From NCBI GenBank assembly GCA_023639215.1, contig CP097899.1, forward strand, positions 2,729,001 through 2,793,000: a stretch of 64,000 nt of DNA. Direction: 5' to 3'. Each line of letters begins with the position of its first letter. Position 1 is the stretch's first letter. Source of the DNA: Candidatus Pristimantibacillus lignocellulolyticus. GTDB lineage: Bacteria > Bacillota > Bacilli > Paenibacillales > Paenibacillaceae. This document shows, piece by piece, positions 51,258-60,288 of the stretch. A program made the position numbers and the translations under genes. The notes below the pieces were generated by a model. That model was not told the DNA's origin and did not search any database. It saw nothing but the letters and a program-made list of their open reading frames with translations.

Positions 51258-51307
51258 AAAATCCGTCTCATTCGTAGATTAATTATCTACGGTGAGACGG
51301 ATTTTTT
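51258..51307 (+). terminator. Strong terminator of the SLH/beta-helix gene
   Basis: AAAATCCGTCTCA and TGAGACGGATTTT enclose a second stem CGTAGAT/ATCTACG; six T follow. Confidence 0.92.
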
Positions 51308-51456
51308 ATTTCAATTTATTAGAACCAATTAAGCTGTAGATCAGCTCAAAAGAAGCTCTGCTAACTACTTCAATCTATTTTGAGCATTTTTTGCATAACA
51401 AATACTCCCGAAGCTCATAATATACTGAAAAATTATGACAAAAGGGAGCATTTAAG

Positions 51457-52107
51457 ATGGTGAAGATATTCAGAAGTTCAGTAATAATGTTGTTTGTAAT
51501 GGCACTAATGGTTGTGCCGTTCAAAGGTATCGTTTCGGCGAACGTCCATGCTAATGGAATACCTAATAATAAAGCTACTTGTGAGTTGAGAATGGCAGAG
51601 CGGCAACTGTGGATTGATCATGTTCTTTGGACGAGAAGCTTTATTGTTAGTGATCTAGCCAATCTTGAAGACAAATCCGATGTATTAGAGCGACTATTAA
51701 AAAATCAAGATGATATTGGCAATTCCATTAAGCCTTATTATGGTGAAGAAGCCGGCAATAAACTAACTAAGATACTTAGGGAGCATATTGAACTTGCTGG
51801 ACAAGTTACGAATGCAGCGAAAACTGGTAACACTGCTGATCTAGAAAAATATAATAAGTTATGGTACAAAAATGCAGATGACATAGCAGACTTTTTAAGT
51901 GCTGCTAACCCTAATTATTCAAATAAAGAATTGAAAGATATGTTATACAAGCACTTACAGTTTCTTACCGATCAAGTTGTAGCTAGATTGAGTAAAGACT
52001 GGAAAGCCGATATCGTTGCATTTGATAAAGGTGAAGAGCATATGATTATGTTCGCAGATATGCTTGTTGACGGAATAATTAAGCAGTTCCCGAAAAAGTT
52101 CAAATAA
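51457..52107 (+). CDS. Secreted helical protein of unknown function
   Basis: This 216-residue protein has a signal peptide (about residues 1-31, ending near SANVHA). The mature part is mostly helical: ELRMAERQLWIDHVLWTRSFI, LLKNQDDIGNSIKPYYGEEAG, LTKILREHIELAGQV, WYKNADDIADFLSAANPNYS and EHMIMFADMLVDGIIKQFP. Spaced His and Glu residues on several helices (WIDHVLWTR, EHIELA, EEHMIMFADM) suggest a four-helix metal-binding bundle. I recognise it as a family found in Bacillus-type genomes but know no established function. AAAAGGGAG is its RBS. Confidence 0.75.
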   Translation: MVKIFRSSVIMLFVMALMVVPFKGIVSANVHANGIPNNKATCELRMAERQLWIDHVLWTRSFIVSDLANLEDKSDVLERLLKNQDDIGNSIKPYYGEEAGNKLTKILREHIELAGQVTNAAKTGNTADLEKYNKLWYKNADDIADFLSAANPNYSNKELKDMLYKHLQFLTDQVVARLSKDWKADIVAFDKGEEHMIMFADMLVDGIIKQFPKKFK

Positions 52108-52118
52108 GGCTAATGGTG

Positions 52119-52160
52119 AAGCGACTACTCCAAGATTACTACGCGGAGTAGTCGCTTTTA
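52119..52160 (+). terminator. Terminator of the secreted helical protein gene
   Basis: AGCGACTACTCC pairs with GGAGTAGTCGCT, followed by TTTTATTAT. Confidence 0.9.
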
Positions 52161-52196
52161 TTATGGACAATTTCAATTTTGTATGTCAGAAACAGT

Positions 52197-52643
52197 TTAT
52201 TGCAAGTATTGTTGTTCTTCAGAATTCTCTGATATCTCTTGTAAAGCAATGCCAGCGTTATGTTCAGTTGGATGTGCTAAAGCCAAATCACCTAAAGCGA
52301 TAATGCCCACTAATTTACCTGATTCAATAACAGGTAAACGCCGGATTTTATGCTGAGCCATGAGATTGGCTGCTTCTTCAGCATCTTGATCTGGAGCGAC
52401 GGTTATTAGATTTTCGCTCATAACAGTTTGTACTTCTGTAGAGCCGGGGTGCTTTGCAGCATATCCTCTTATAACCAGATCACGGTCTGTGACACATCCA
52501 ATTAGTTTAGAGTGATCGTGTTCATCCACGACCGCTACGAAACCAATATTGTTCTCAGACATAATGACGGCAATTTCATAAATATTATCTTTAAGCGTTA
52601 CCGTTTTACAGTCAGCTGTCATTAAATCTTTTACTTTCTTCAT
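52197..52643 (-). CDS. CBS-domain protein, YhcV-like
   Basis: The ATG at 52643 follows AAAGGAG by seven bases; the longer frame from 52682 has no RBS. The 148 residues form two CBS motifs: about 5-62 (VKDLMTADCKTVTLKDNIYE, IGCVTDRDLVIRGYA) and about 70-125 (VQTVMSENLITVAPDQDAEE, HKIRRLPVIESGKLVGIIALGDLA in part). The final TDRD and GDLA segments are typical of the Bacillus YhcV stress protein. CBS pairs bind adenosine nucleotides; the client, if any, is unknown. Confidence 0.88.
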   Translation of the reverse strand: MKKVKDLMTADCKTVTLKDNIYEIAVIMSENNIGFVAVVDEHDHSKLIGCVTDRDLVIRGYAAKHPGSTEVQTVMSENLITVAPDQDAEEAANLMAQHKIRRLPVIESGKLVGIIALGDLALAHPTEHNAGIALQEISENSEEQQYLQ

Positions 52644-52739
52644 TTTGATACTCCTTTTATCCTTTTTGTAATGCATACACATAATATCTTCATAATAGAG
52701 CCTACTAATACGTAATAAATAAACTCAATAGGTTTTGAA

Positions 52740-53084
52740 TTATTCCATTATGCCAGCAACTTCAAGAGCTCGATGTTTAATACGTGATTTTTCTACAGTC
52801 TCCCCTAGCAAATCCGATACTTGAGTGGAATTTTTGATGTTACGAAGTATAAATTCTGCATGATTGGTGTCAGATGAAAATACGGTAATATCGCCTATGT
52901 TAATGATACGCTCAAATAAGTTTCTCTTTGTTGAAATATCTCTAATTCGATACAATCGTATTTCATCGCGTCTTTTTGTGAATATGCCCTTTTGTACAAT
53001 AATTCTTGAATCTGTAATTTCATATTTTGTAAAGCTAGGTAAACCGAAGTTGAACGGTTTTCCCTTCCATAATACTTCTTCCAT
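52740..53084 (-). CDS. Bacterial PH-domain (DUF304/YdbS-like) protein
   Basis: The 114-residue protein starts VLWKGKPFNFGLPSFTKYEI and continues SRIIVQKGIFTKRRDEIRLYR and IRDISTKRNLFERIINIGDI. This is the bPH fold: the WxGxP entry, then strands with the QKG...R.DEI.L.RI pattern. It lacks the membrane helices seen in most YdbS/YdbT relatives, so it may be a soluble stand-alone module. AAGGAGG precedes the ATG. It lies in the same direction as the CBS gene, 96 bases upstream, and could share its transcript. Confidence 0.82.
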   Translation of the reverse strand: MEEVLWKGKPFNFGLPSFTKYEITDSRIIVQKGIFTKRRDEIRLYRIRDISTKRNLFERIINIGDITVFSSDTNHAEFILRNIKNSTQVSDLLGETVEKSRIKHRALEVAGIME

Positions 53085-53430
53085 GTCATGCCTCCTTACT
53101 TTCTATTAAGTGAAATAGCATAAATAACGATACCTAATATATATCTATGATAAGTTCAATGAATTAACCTACTATAGTTAATTGAAGTTAAACTTTCTGC
53201 TATCTTTTTCATCAGATTCTTTACTATTCCTGATCTGAAAAGCTGTTGAAACGATTAAAATCTTCTCATCATTATCAGAAAAGAAGCTCCTTATATTAAA
53301 GATAATCCGCATAAGGTCAAGGCTTCATAGCTTTCTAGGACGTAAGTTCAATTTTTAATGATCCTTAATTTCCCATAAAGTCTATCTCATTATTATCGTA
53401 TAATGGTGCGAGATTAAGGAGGGCGATATT
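53085..53430. other. Divergent intergenic region of about 346 bases
   Basis: It contains a TATAAT at 53399-53404 close to the gene at 53431, with a poor -35. Nothing else could be assigned. Confidence 0.5.
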
Positions 53431-54297
53431 ATGTTGAACAAACGTTGGATAAAGTCTTTGGCCTTATTATTGATTATTGTTTTTGCTTGGCCTACCTATG
53501 AAGTTTTTGCAGAAACGCCTGGCAAAACGACGGTATATGTGAACGGTCAACGTGTCTCGACAACGGCAATTATTCAAAATGATTATCAACTTGTACCAGC
53601 TTCATTTTTTCGTAAGTTAAATGTGTCCGTTGAATGGAATAAAAAATATCGTGCTGCTGTGCTTAGTAAATCATCTATTCTGATGAGCTTTCCAGTAGCT
53701 GAGCGTCATACTGATTATCAAAGTGCAGCAGCATCAGTGTGGAAGCGGGATAAGTTAAATACTCGGACGACGTTAATCAATGGAGTGACTTATGTCCCAC
53801 TAGCTTATACTGCAAAAAAACTTGGATTTAGTGTTCAGTACGATTCACGTATGAAGGCAGCACTTATCTCGACAGGTGCAGGGGGTATGAATTCGTTAGA
53901 GAATCAGAAGCAACCGACCCAAGAGGAACTTCATTGGTTATATCAAATTACGGAAGCAGAGGCTGGGGGAGAGAGCTATACAGGGAAGGTCGCTGTGGCA
54001 GCTTCAATCTTGAACCGAGTTGCTGATCCTGAATGGCCCGATTCAATCATCGATACGATTTTTCAGGTAGAAGTTTATAATGGAAAATCGTATTATCAAT
54101 ATTCTCCGGTGTTGGACAATCGTATTAATACCGTGACACCAAGTCAGGATACGAAACGAGCGGTGCAAGCTGCACTGAATGGTTATGATCCGGGTCTTGG
54201 AGCTGTAGTTTTCTATAATCCAAAGAAAACAGATAATGAATGGGTACAAAGCCGAGAAGTCACAGCTCGAATCGGAAATCATGTATTTGCGAAGTAA
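53431..54297 (+). CDS. Secreted SleB-type cell-wall hydrolase with stalk domain, second copy
   Basis: The 288 residues have the same plan as the protein at 39932. Signal peptide to about VFAET (residue 28); copper-amine-oxidase-N type domain (about 33-145; VYVNGQRVSTTAI, YQLVPASFFRKLNVSVEW, GVTYVPLAYTAKKLGFSV); Hydrolase_2 domain (about 165-288; YQITEAEAGGESYTGKVAVA, ASILNRVADPEWPDSI, AVVFYNPKK, ARIGNHVFAK). The AEAGGES segment holds the likely catalytic glutamate. AAGGAGGG precedes the ATG. It resembles spore-cortex hydrolases but could act in vegetative wall turnover. Confidence 0.86.
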   Translation: MLNKRWIKSLALLLIIVFAWPTYEVFAETPGKTTVYVNGQRVSTTAIIQNDYQLVPASFFRKLNVSVEWNKKYRAAVLSKSSILMSFPVAERHTDYQSAAASVWKRDKLNTRTTLINGVTYVPLAYTAKKLGFSVQYDSRMKAALISTGAGGMNSLENQKQPTQEELHWLYQITEAEAGGESYTGKVAVAASILNRVADPEWPDSIIDTIFQVEVYNGKSYYQYSPVLDNRINTVTPSQDTKRAVQAALNGYDPGLGAVVFYNPKKTDNEWVQSREVTARIGNHVFAK

Positions 54298-54317
54298 TAT
54301 CTACGTAATCTAAGTGA

Positions 54318-54362
54318 ATAGTCAGTTGCCGAGTGATCTCGGCAGCTGGCTATTTTTTTTTC
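54318..54362 (+). terminator. Strong intrinsic terminator
   Basis: ATAGTCAG and CTGGCTAT flank the inner stem TGCCGAG-TGAT-CTCGGCA; nine T follow. Confidence 0.93.
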
Positions 54363-54519
54363 GATACGTTAATTGTCACCAAGTTAAGAGCGAAATAAAT
54401 AATCTTTTACTGTAAGTATGGATTCTGAGACTTCAACTTGCGTTTTCAGTCGATTCTATTATAGAGTAAGAACAAATTATCATCTGTTACTTATAAAACG
54501 TAAACTGGAGTGAAAGACT

Positions 54520-56289
54520 ATGTTTCCCGTAAAAAGAAGTCTATTTGCTAAAATACTTTTCAGTTTGTTAATAGCGACAATCATACCTTTTATCGCATCC
54601 AACTATATTTCTTATCAAATAACCGGAAAAGCGATTAATAAGCAACTTGTGGAGTTAAACCAAAACTCAATGGCAATTACGATGTCTGGCCTACATACTT
54701 ATTTCCATGAGCTTTCACTGCTCGGGCTATCGTATTATGGCAATCCGAATTTGGATCGGATTCTATCTTCTAAAGAGACACAGACACCTGCAGAAACTGT
54801 ATACATTACCCAACAATTTGAGCGCATATATGGGACTCATTCTGAAATTGGTTCAGTTTCTTACAAAAGTGCTTTAACAAATAAACAATTTAATATTCGC
54901 AATGACTATAGTTCACGCGTGAATATTCCAGATTTCGTGAATGGAGAGCTTTCTTCACAACGTGATGAGCTAACAAATGATTTTATTGTTACATACAACC
55001 ATAATGAACCCAAATTACGTGTGAATCGTTATTTTATGGATATTTCAACACGTGAAGTTATTGGGTTAACATCATTCAATGTTGATAATAGTGAAATAAA
55101 AAAAACAGTTGGAGCATTATCTACATCACAAGATGGCTCCATCTATCTCTTTATACAAGATGATTTGCAATTATTATATTCGTCGCTTCCAAGCAATGAG
55201 AAAAAAAAGATGGATTGGGTAAATCGTTTATATGAAGAAACTACAGGAAAGGAAGGAGTAGTAAAAGGGGCGATTTACGAGCAAGAGGGTACTTATATTT
55301 ACTATCGTGATGTATCCTATAATTTTCCTGTAACACTAGCAAAATTCATTCCTCAATCATTGGTCAATAAAGCCCAAACTACTGTACTTGGCCAATCCCT
55401 AATTGTACAAGTAGGAGCAATAATATTGGTGGGCATCATCGCAGCTTATGTTTCCTATTATATTTTGAGACGTGTGAAACGAATTTTAAAACAAATAAAG
55501 AACATTCAAATGGGGAATTTCAATATTAAAGTACGTCCACAATCGAATTCCCCAGATGAGCTTAATATTTTGGAAGAAAGATTTCAAGAAATGACAATGG
55601 AGCTTGACGAATTATGGAACAAACAGTATCGTCATCAGCTTGAATTGTCCCATGCAAGATTAAAGATGCTGCAAGCACAAATTAACCCACATTTCTTCTA
55701 TAACACGTTACAGTCCATCGGAACTTTAGCAATTAAGAACAATTCTCGGGAGATTAGTGATAGAATTGCAGAATTTGCTGCTATCTTCCGTTACAATATG
55801 GATATAGATACTGAAGTAGTGTCACTACAAGAAGAGCTGGATCACGTCTCACATTATACATCTCTGCAAATGGGGCGTTATAAAAATAAGTTAACATATG
55901 CTGTACAATATCCAGAAGAAGCCTATTCGTTACAAGTTCCGAAAATGGTGCTGCAACCACTTGTAGAAAACAGTATTGTGCATGGCTTGGAAAAAGGTAC
56001 AGGTAAAGTGGAAATTAAAGTGGATATTGAAGTGGTTAATAACTATATTTATTTATCTGTTATTGATAACGGTAAAGGTTTTACTCCTGAAGAGATACAA
56101 AAAATTCATCTTAGTTATGTAGATCAAAACATGTTTGATGATGAGAAAGCTGGGATTGGCTTAACCAATGTACTCAAGCGATTATTATTATTTTATGGTG
56201 AGACGTTTGAATGGAAAATTATTAGCGAACCATATGTTCAAACAACTATTTCATTAAAACTTCCAAATACAACAAATACATCACGATAA
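54520..56289 (+). CDS. Sensor histidine kinase, YesM-like
   Basis: The protein has 589 residues. Membrane segment 1 is at about residues 11-30 (KILFSLLIATIIPFIASNYI), followed by an extracellular sensor domain of about 260 residues. Membrane segment 2 lies at about 295-320, HAMP at about 322-372, His_kinase with His391 in QINPHFFYNT, and the ATPase domain at about 470-585 (VENSIVHGL, DNGKGF, GIGLTNVLKRL). It is the first gene of an alpha-glucoside locus and is followed, 13 bases later, by its AraC-type regulator. It probably senses a glucan oligosaccharide outside the cell. Confidence 0.9.
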   Translation: MFPVKRSLFAKILFSLLIATIIPFIASNYISYQITGKAINKQLVELNQNSMAITMSGLHTYFHELSLLGLSYYGNPNLDRILSSKETQTPAETVYITQQFERIYGTHSEIGSVSYKSALTNKQFNIRNDYSSRVNIPDFVNGELSSQRDELTNDFIVTYNHNEPKLRVNRYFMDISTREVIGLTSFNVDNSEIKKTVGALSTSQDGSIYLFIQDDLQLLYSSLPSNEKKKMDWVNRLYEETTGKEGVVKGAIYEQEGTYIYYRDVSYNFPVTLAKFIPQSLVNKAQTTVLGQSLIVQVGAIILVGIIAAYVSYYILRRVKRILKQIKNIQMGNFNIKVRPQSNSPDELNILEERFQEMTMELDELWNKQYRHQLELSHARLKMLQAQINPHFFYNTLQSIGTLAIKNNSREISDRIAEFAAIFRYNMDIDTEVVSLQEELDHVSHYTSLQMGRYKNKLTYAVQYPEEAYSLQVPKMVLQPLVENSIVHGLEKGTGKVEIKVDIEVVNNYIYLSVIDNGKGFTPEEIQKIHLSYVDQNMFDDEKAGIGLTNVLKRLLLFYGETFEWKIISEPYVQTTISLKLPNTTNTSR

Positions 56290-56302
56290 GGAGATTATGT
56301 TA

Positions 56303-57844
56303 ATGAAAGTATTGATCGTAGATGATGAAGAACATGTAAGAGAAGGTGTAGAGCTAGCAATTGATTGGCCTACCTATAACATTCAGCAAATATTAACTGC
56401 TGAAGATGGATTCGAGGCAATCGAGATCGTTCGAGGGGAAGAGCCTGAATTAATCATATGTGATATGAGTATGCCCAAAATGGATGGACCACGTTTCTTA
56501 GAATTGTTAAGAGAGGAAGGCTGGAATTCAAAAGTTATCGTACTAAGTGGTTATCAGGAGTTTCGCTATACTAGAGCAACTTTATTAGCAAATGGTGTTG
56601 ATTATTTACTCAAGCCATTCAAAATAGATGACTTGGATAAGGCCGTTGCCAAAGCAGTGACATCAATTGAACAAAATCAGCAAACTAAACATGAAGAGTT
56701 TAATAATAGTTTTCGCATAAAGGAAGCAGACTCATTACTCAATGAACAGAAAATGAATACTTATTTGCAAAATGATCCAATTCAAGAGGATAGTATGTTA
56801 CAGCTATTTGAAGAAGTTGGGCTATCTGAGCAAGATTTTTATGTCCTTATGTACTTACCGCGTAATTCTAATTCTGTCATTGAACGCTACTATATGGGCG
56901 ACGAATCATTGTTTGAATTTTCTGTAAAAAATGTGCTGAATGATATCATTAAACAAGTAGGGAATTATTATTGTTTTACAGATGAACAGTTTATTATCGT
57001 GTATATACAAAGTGATCTTTCAATTGATGAACTGGAGTTCTATCAGAAAAAAATAAGTGAATTATGGTACAAAACGCTTAGACTACTTACAATCTCAGGT
57101 TTCAGTAAACGACGCACAAGCATTGGACAACTTCATCATTCATTGAAAGAAGCAAAAGCAGAAATATTAAATACCAATATAATAAAAGCATCACAGTCCT
57201 ATCAAAACGCAACGGATCTTACTCCCTTTATGGATAAAGAATTATTATTGTTAGAAGCTATTCGTAACCAAGATAAAAATCAAATTCAGGAATTGGTTCA
57301 CAGTTATGTTGAATCTCTACATACCAAATCTAATTTACCATTAAAAGAATTACAGCATTATTCCATTGAAGCAAATTTATTGTTGATGCGAGTTATGAAT
57401 CAATTACAATCTAAACAACATATTGAAACGATGCCATTATGGCTATCTGACTTAGAAGAATGGGAAAAGACTCTCATTCATATGTTTCATAGTATTGTTG
57501 ATGACGCAAATGAAAGTGCCTCAACCATTCAAAGCATTGCAGCAATAAAAAATTATATCCACGATCATATGAGTGAAGAAATTACTCTGTCATCCTTAGC
57601 TGAAATATTCCATTTTAGTCCTCAATATTTATCAAAACGGTTTAAGGAAATGCATCAAACAACGGTCATGAGTTATTTGACTCAGATTAGAATGGATAAT
57701 GCCTGTGAATTATTAAAATTCTCTGAGCTTTCCGTTCAAGAAATCGCCGCTTCTGTCGGTTATGAAGATGATAATTACTTCAGTAAAGTATTCCGTAAGC
57801 ATTACGGAGTATCTCCAACGCAATATCGAAGAGTGAATAAATAA
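56303..57844 (+). CDS. AraC-family response regulator, YesN-like
   Basis: The ATG at 56303 is nine bases after AAGGAG; the ATG at 56297 is only three bases away. The 513 residues include a receiver domain (about 1-120) with Asp54 in IICDMSMP, a helical middle region, and an AraC-type DNA-binding domain (about 415-513; LSSLAEIFHFSPQYLSKRFKE in part, VQEIAASVGYEDDNYFSKVF). It should be phosphorylated by the kinase at 54520 and activate the transporter genes from 58035. Confidence 0.9.
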   Translation: MKVLIVDDEEHVREGVELAIDWPTYNIQQILTAEDGFEAIEIVRGEEPELIICDMSMPKMDGPRFLELLREEGWNSKVIVLSGYQEFRYTRATLLANGVDYLLKPFKIDDLDKAVAKAVTSIEQNQQTKHEEFNNSFRIKEADSLLNEQKMNTYLQNDPIQEDSMLQLFEEVGLSEQDFYVLMYLPRNSNSVIERYYMGDESLFEFSVKNVLNDIIKQVGNYYCFTDEQFIIVYIQSDLSIDELEFYQKKISELWYKTLRLLTISGFSKRRTSIGQLHHSLKEAKAEILNTNIIKASQSYQNATDLTPFMDKELLLLEAIRNQDKNQIQELVHSYVESLHTKSNLPLKELQHYSIEANLLLMRVMNQLQSKQHIETMPLWLSDLEEWEKTLIHMFHSIVDDANESASTIQSIAAIKNYIHDHMSEEITLSSLAEIFHFSPQYLSKRFKEMHQTTVMSYLTQIRMDNACELLKFSELSVQEIAASVGYEDDNYFSKVFRKHYGVSPTQYRRVNK

Positions 57845-57856
57845 TTTCATTTGAGA

Positions 57857-57904
57857 AAAACTCCTCCTATTACACTTGTAATTAAAGTTATAGGGGGAGT
57901 TTTT
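57857..57904 (+). terminator. Terminator of the two-component operon
   Basis: AAAACTCCTCCTAT pairs with ATAGGGGGAGTTTT (G-U allowed) across a long loop, followed by T5. Confidence 0.85.
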
Positions 57905-57983
57905 ATATTAACAGATTCAAAATTTACTTGTTTAGGCGAGAATATCACCTGTTTAGTATCATTGCCAAAAATTATAATGATAA

Positions 57984-57997
57984 TGTAAGTGTTTACA
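57984..57997 (+). promoter_or_regulatory. CcpA cre box of the alpha-glucoside operon
   Basis: TGTAAGTGTTTACA fits the cre consensus at 13 of 14. It begins six bases after a TATAAT (57973-57978), so it covers the transcription start. Confidence 0.68.
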
Positions 57998-58034
57998 CAC
58001 TTTATAGAACGATTTCAAAATTGGGGGTAGTAAC

Positions 58035-59294
58035 ATGAAAAGAACGAAGAAATTAATCGGTATCATTTCTATGATGGTTTTAGTACTTGCTTTAGCTGCT
58101 TGTGGAAATAACTCAAGTAATAAATCGGGTTCGGACAAGAACGGTGGTACTGGCACTGAGAAGTTAGCAAAAATTTCATTATTCCAAAGTAAAGTTGAAA
58201 TTGCTGAAGCGCTTGAAGATCTTGCTGATAAATATAAAGCGGAGACTGGTAACGAAGTTGAGGTTTGGGGTTCAGCAGGTGATTCCTATATAACACAACT
58301 TCAAACCAAGCTAGCTGCTAGCGAGGGTCCAACTATCTTCTCTGTTCAACCAGGTGCAGAAGCAGATAAATTCGCATCTTATTACTATGACATGAGCAAT
58401 GAAGAATATGTTAAGTATATTTCTCCAAATATGGCACTTGAAAGCGATAGTAAAGTGGTTGGAGTTCCTACTGGAGTTGAAGGTTTTGGTCTAGTTTATA
58501 ACAAAGCTTTAGTAGATCCTTCTACAATTACGGATGTAGCTTCACTGACTGCTGCACTAGAGCAGTTCAAAGCTGATGGAGTTAATGGATTAAGCTTATC
58601 TCAAGAAGCATATTTCTTAATTGGTCATATCATTAATACACCTTTTGCTTTGCAGACTGATCCTGTTGCTTACATTGAGCAATTGAATAAAGGTGAAGTG
58701 AAAATGTCTGATACTGCAGAATTCCAAGAATTCGCTCAAGTAATGAAGGTGATTCGTGATAATTCTATTAACCCAATGGAAGTAACATATGATGTGCAAA
58801 TGGGAGACTTTGCTTCAGGAAAAACAGCAATCGTACACCAAGGAAACTGGAGCTACAGTATGTTAGCTGATTATGATGATATTGAAGCAGGAATGATGGC
58901 TTTACCTATATCTGGAAACAAAAAAATTGCAGTTGATATCCCAGCAGCTTGGGTAATTAATAACACAGCTTCTGCTGAACAAATTGCAGCCGCAAATGCA
59001 TTTATTAATTGGTTGTATACAAGTGAAACAGGTAAAAACACAATTGTTAACGAATTTGGTTTCATTCCAGCTGTAACGACAATTGAAGCGACTGGTCTTG
59101 ATCCATTGTCTCAAGAAGTATTTGAAGCAACACAATCTGGCGAAACAATTCCTTGGGCACTTAATTATTTCCCACAAGGTATTATTATCAATGATTTGGC
59201 ACCAGCGACTTCTGAATTCTTCTTGGATAACAGCATGACTCCGGAACAATACCTTGAAAAATTAGATAATGTTTGGGCAAAAGCTACAAAATAA
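58035..59294 (+). CDS. Extracellular sugar-binding lipoprotein of the alpha-glucoside importer
   Basis: The 419-residue lipoprotein (lipobox ALAAC) is of the maltose-binding type: KISLFQSKVEIAEALEDLAD, LAASEGPTIFSVQPGAE, GFGLVYNKALVD, FASGKTAIVHQGNW, INWLYTSETGKNTI. It is unrelated in detail to the lipoproteins at 14142 and 20630. The neighbouring debranching-type enzyme and GH65 phosphorylase suggest an alpha-linked glucose oligomer as ligand. GGGGGTAG is the RBS. A hairpin with T-rich tail separates it from the permeases, so it is probably made in excess. Confidence 0.88.
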   Translation: MKRTKKLIGIISMMVLVLALAACGNNSSNKSGSDKNGGTGTEKLAKISLFQSKVEIAEALEDLADKYKAETGNEVEVWGSAGDSYITQLQTKLAASEGPTIFSVQPGAEADKFASYYYDMSNEEYVKYISPNMALESDSKVVGVPTGVEGFGLVYNKALVDPSTITDVASLTAALEQFKADGVNGLSLSQEAYFLIGHIINTPFALQTDPVAYIEQLNKGEVKMSDTAEFQEFAQVMKVIRDNSINPMEVTYDVQMGDFASGKTAIVHQGNWSYSMLADYDDIEAGMMALPISGNKKIAVDIPAAWVINNTASAEQIAAANAFINWLYTSETGKNTIVNEFGFIPAVTTIEATGLDPLSQEVFEATQSGETIPWALNYFPQGIIINDLAPATSEFFLDNSMTPEQYLEKLDNVWAKATK

Positions 59295-59328
59295 GTTTTA
59301 TAACAATCATGATTGATGTGGAAAATAG

Positions 59329-59366
59329 AAAACCTAACTTTCTCATTGAAGTTAGGTTTTCGTTTT
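59329..59366 (+). terminator. Attenuating terminator between binding protein and permeases
   Basis: AAAACCTAACTT-TCTCATTG-AAGTTAGGTTTT, a perfect 12-pair stem, then CGTTTTC. Partial read-through would give less permease than binding protein. Confidence 0.8.
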
Positions 59367-59412
59367 CTCGATAACATAAGCAAAAATAACAAAGTGGAAT
59401 GGGTGACATGTG

Positions 59413-60288
59413 ATGAATAAAAAAATGGATAGAGTTTGGTATGCAATATTTACGATGCCCTTGTTCCTTATCTTCCTTACTATAGTAATCATTCCGTTCA
59501 TTATCGGAATAATATATTCATTTATTACTTGGAATGGTATACCTGCCAATCCTAAAGTTTTTGTTGGTTTTGATAACTATGTAGCTATTTTTCAAGATGA
59601 GCGTTTTATTACTTCTGCTTGGAACACATTAAAATTTACAGTTTTAGCTTTAATATCGATTAATGTTTTTGGTTTAGTATTCTCACTCATTGTAACTGCA
59701 GGGTTTAAAGCAAGTAACTTAGCACGTACATTATTCTTTATGCCAAACCTTATTGGCGGACTTATTCTAGGATATATATGGAAATTTCTTTTTACAGATG
59801 GTTTCAAACAAATTGGTAATCTTACTGGACTAGATTCAATTTTCTTTAACTGGTTAATTAATCCGAACTTTGCATTATACGCTCTAGTCATTGTTTTCAC
59901 ATGGCAAATGGCAGGGTATACGATGATCATATATATTGCGGGTATTCAAGGAATTCCAGATGAAGTTATGGAAGCTGCAAAGGTAGATGGCGCTAATTTA
60001 TGGACGCGCTTAACGAAAATAGTATTCCCACTATTGATGCCTTCATTTACTATTTGCTTATTTTTATCACTTTCGGGTGCATTCAAAATATACGATGTGA
60101 ACTTATCACTTACTGGGGGTGGACCAATCCATTCTACAGAATTATTTGCGATGAATATTTTCAATGAGATATTCGGATACGGTAATTATGGTCTTGGTCA
60201 AGCTAAAGCGATCATCTTCTTCTTAGTTGTCGCATTGGTTACTTTGACGCAAGTTATTATTACGAAGAAGAAAGAGGTGCAAATGTAA
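59413..60288 (+). CDS. Sugar ABC transporter permease, MalF/UgpA type
   Basis: ATG at 59413, eight bases after GGGTG; a GTG at 59410 is also possible. It has 291 residues, six membrane segments, loop FITWNGIPANPKVFVGFDNY after the first helix, and EAA loop MEAAKVDGANLWTRLTKIV. It overlaps the next permease by one base (TAATG). Together they form the channel for the ligand of the lipoprotein at 58035. Confidence 0.88.
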   Translation: MNKKMDRVWYAIFTMPLFLIFLTIVIIPFIIGIIYSFITWNGIPANPKVFVGFDNYVAIFQDERFITSAWNTLKFTVLALISINVFGLVFSLIVTAGFKASNLARTLFFMPNLIGGLILGYIWKFLFTDGFKQIGNLTGLDSIFFNWLINPNFALYALVIVFTWQMAGYTMIIYIAGIQGIPDEVMEAAKVDGANLWTRLTKIVFPLLMPSFTICLFLSLSGAFKIYDVNLSLTGGGPIHSTELFAMNIFNEIFGYGNYGLGQAKAIIFFLVVALVTLTQVIITKKKEVQM

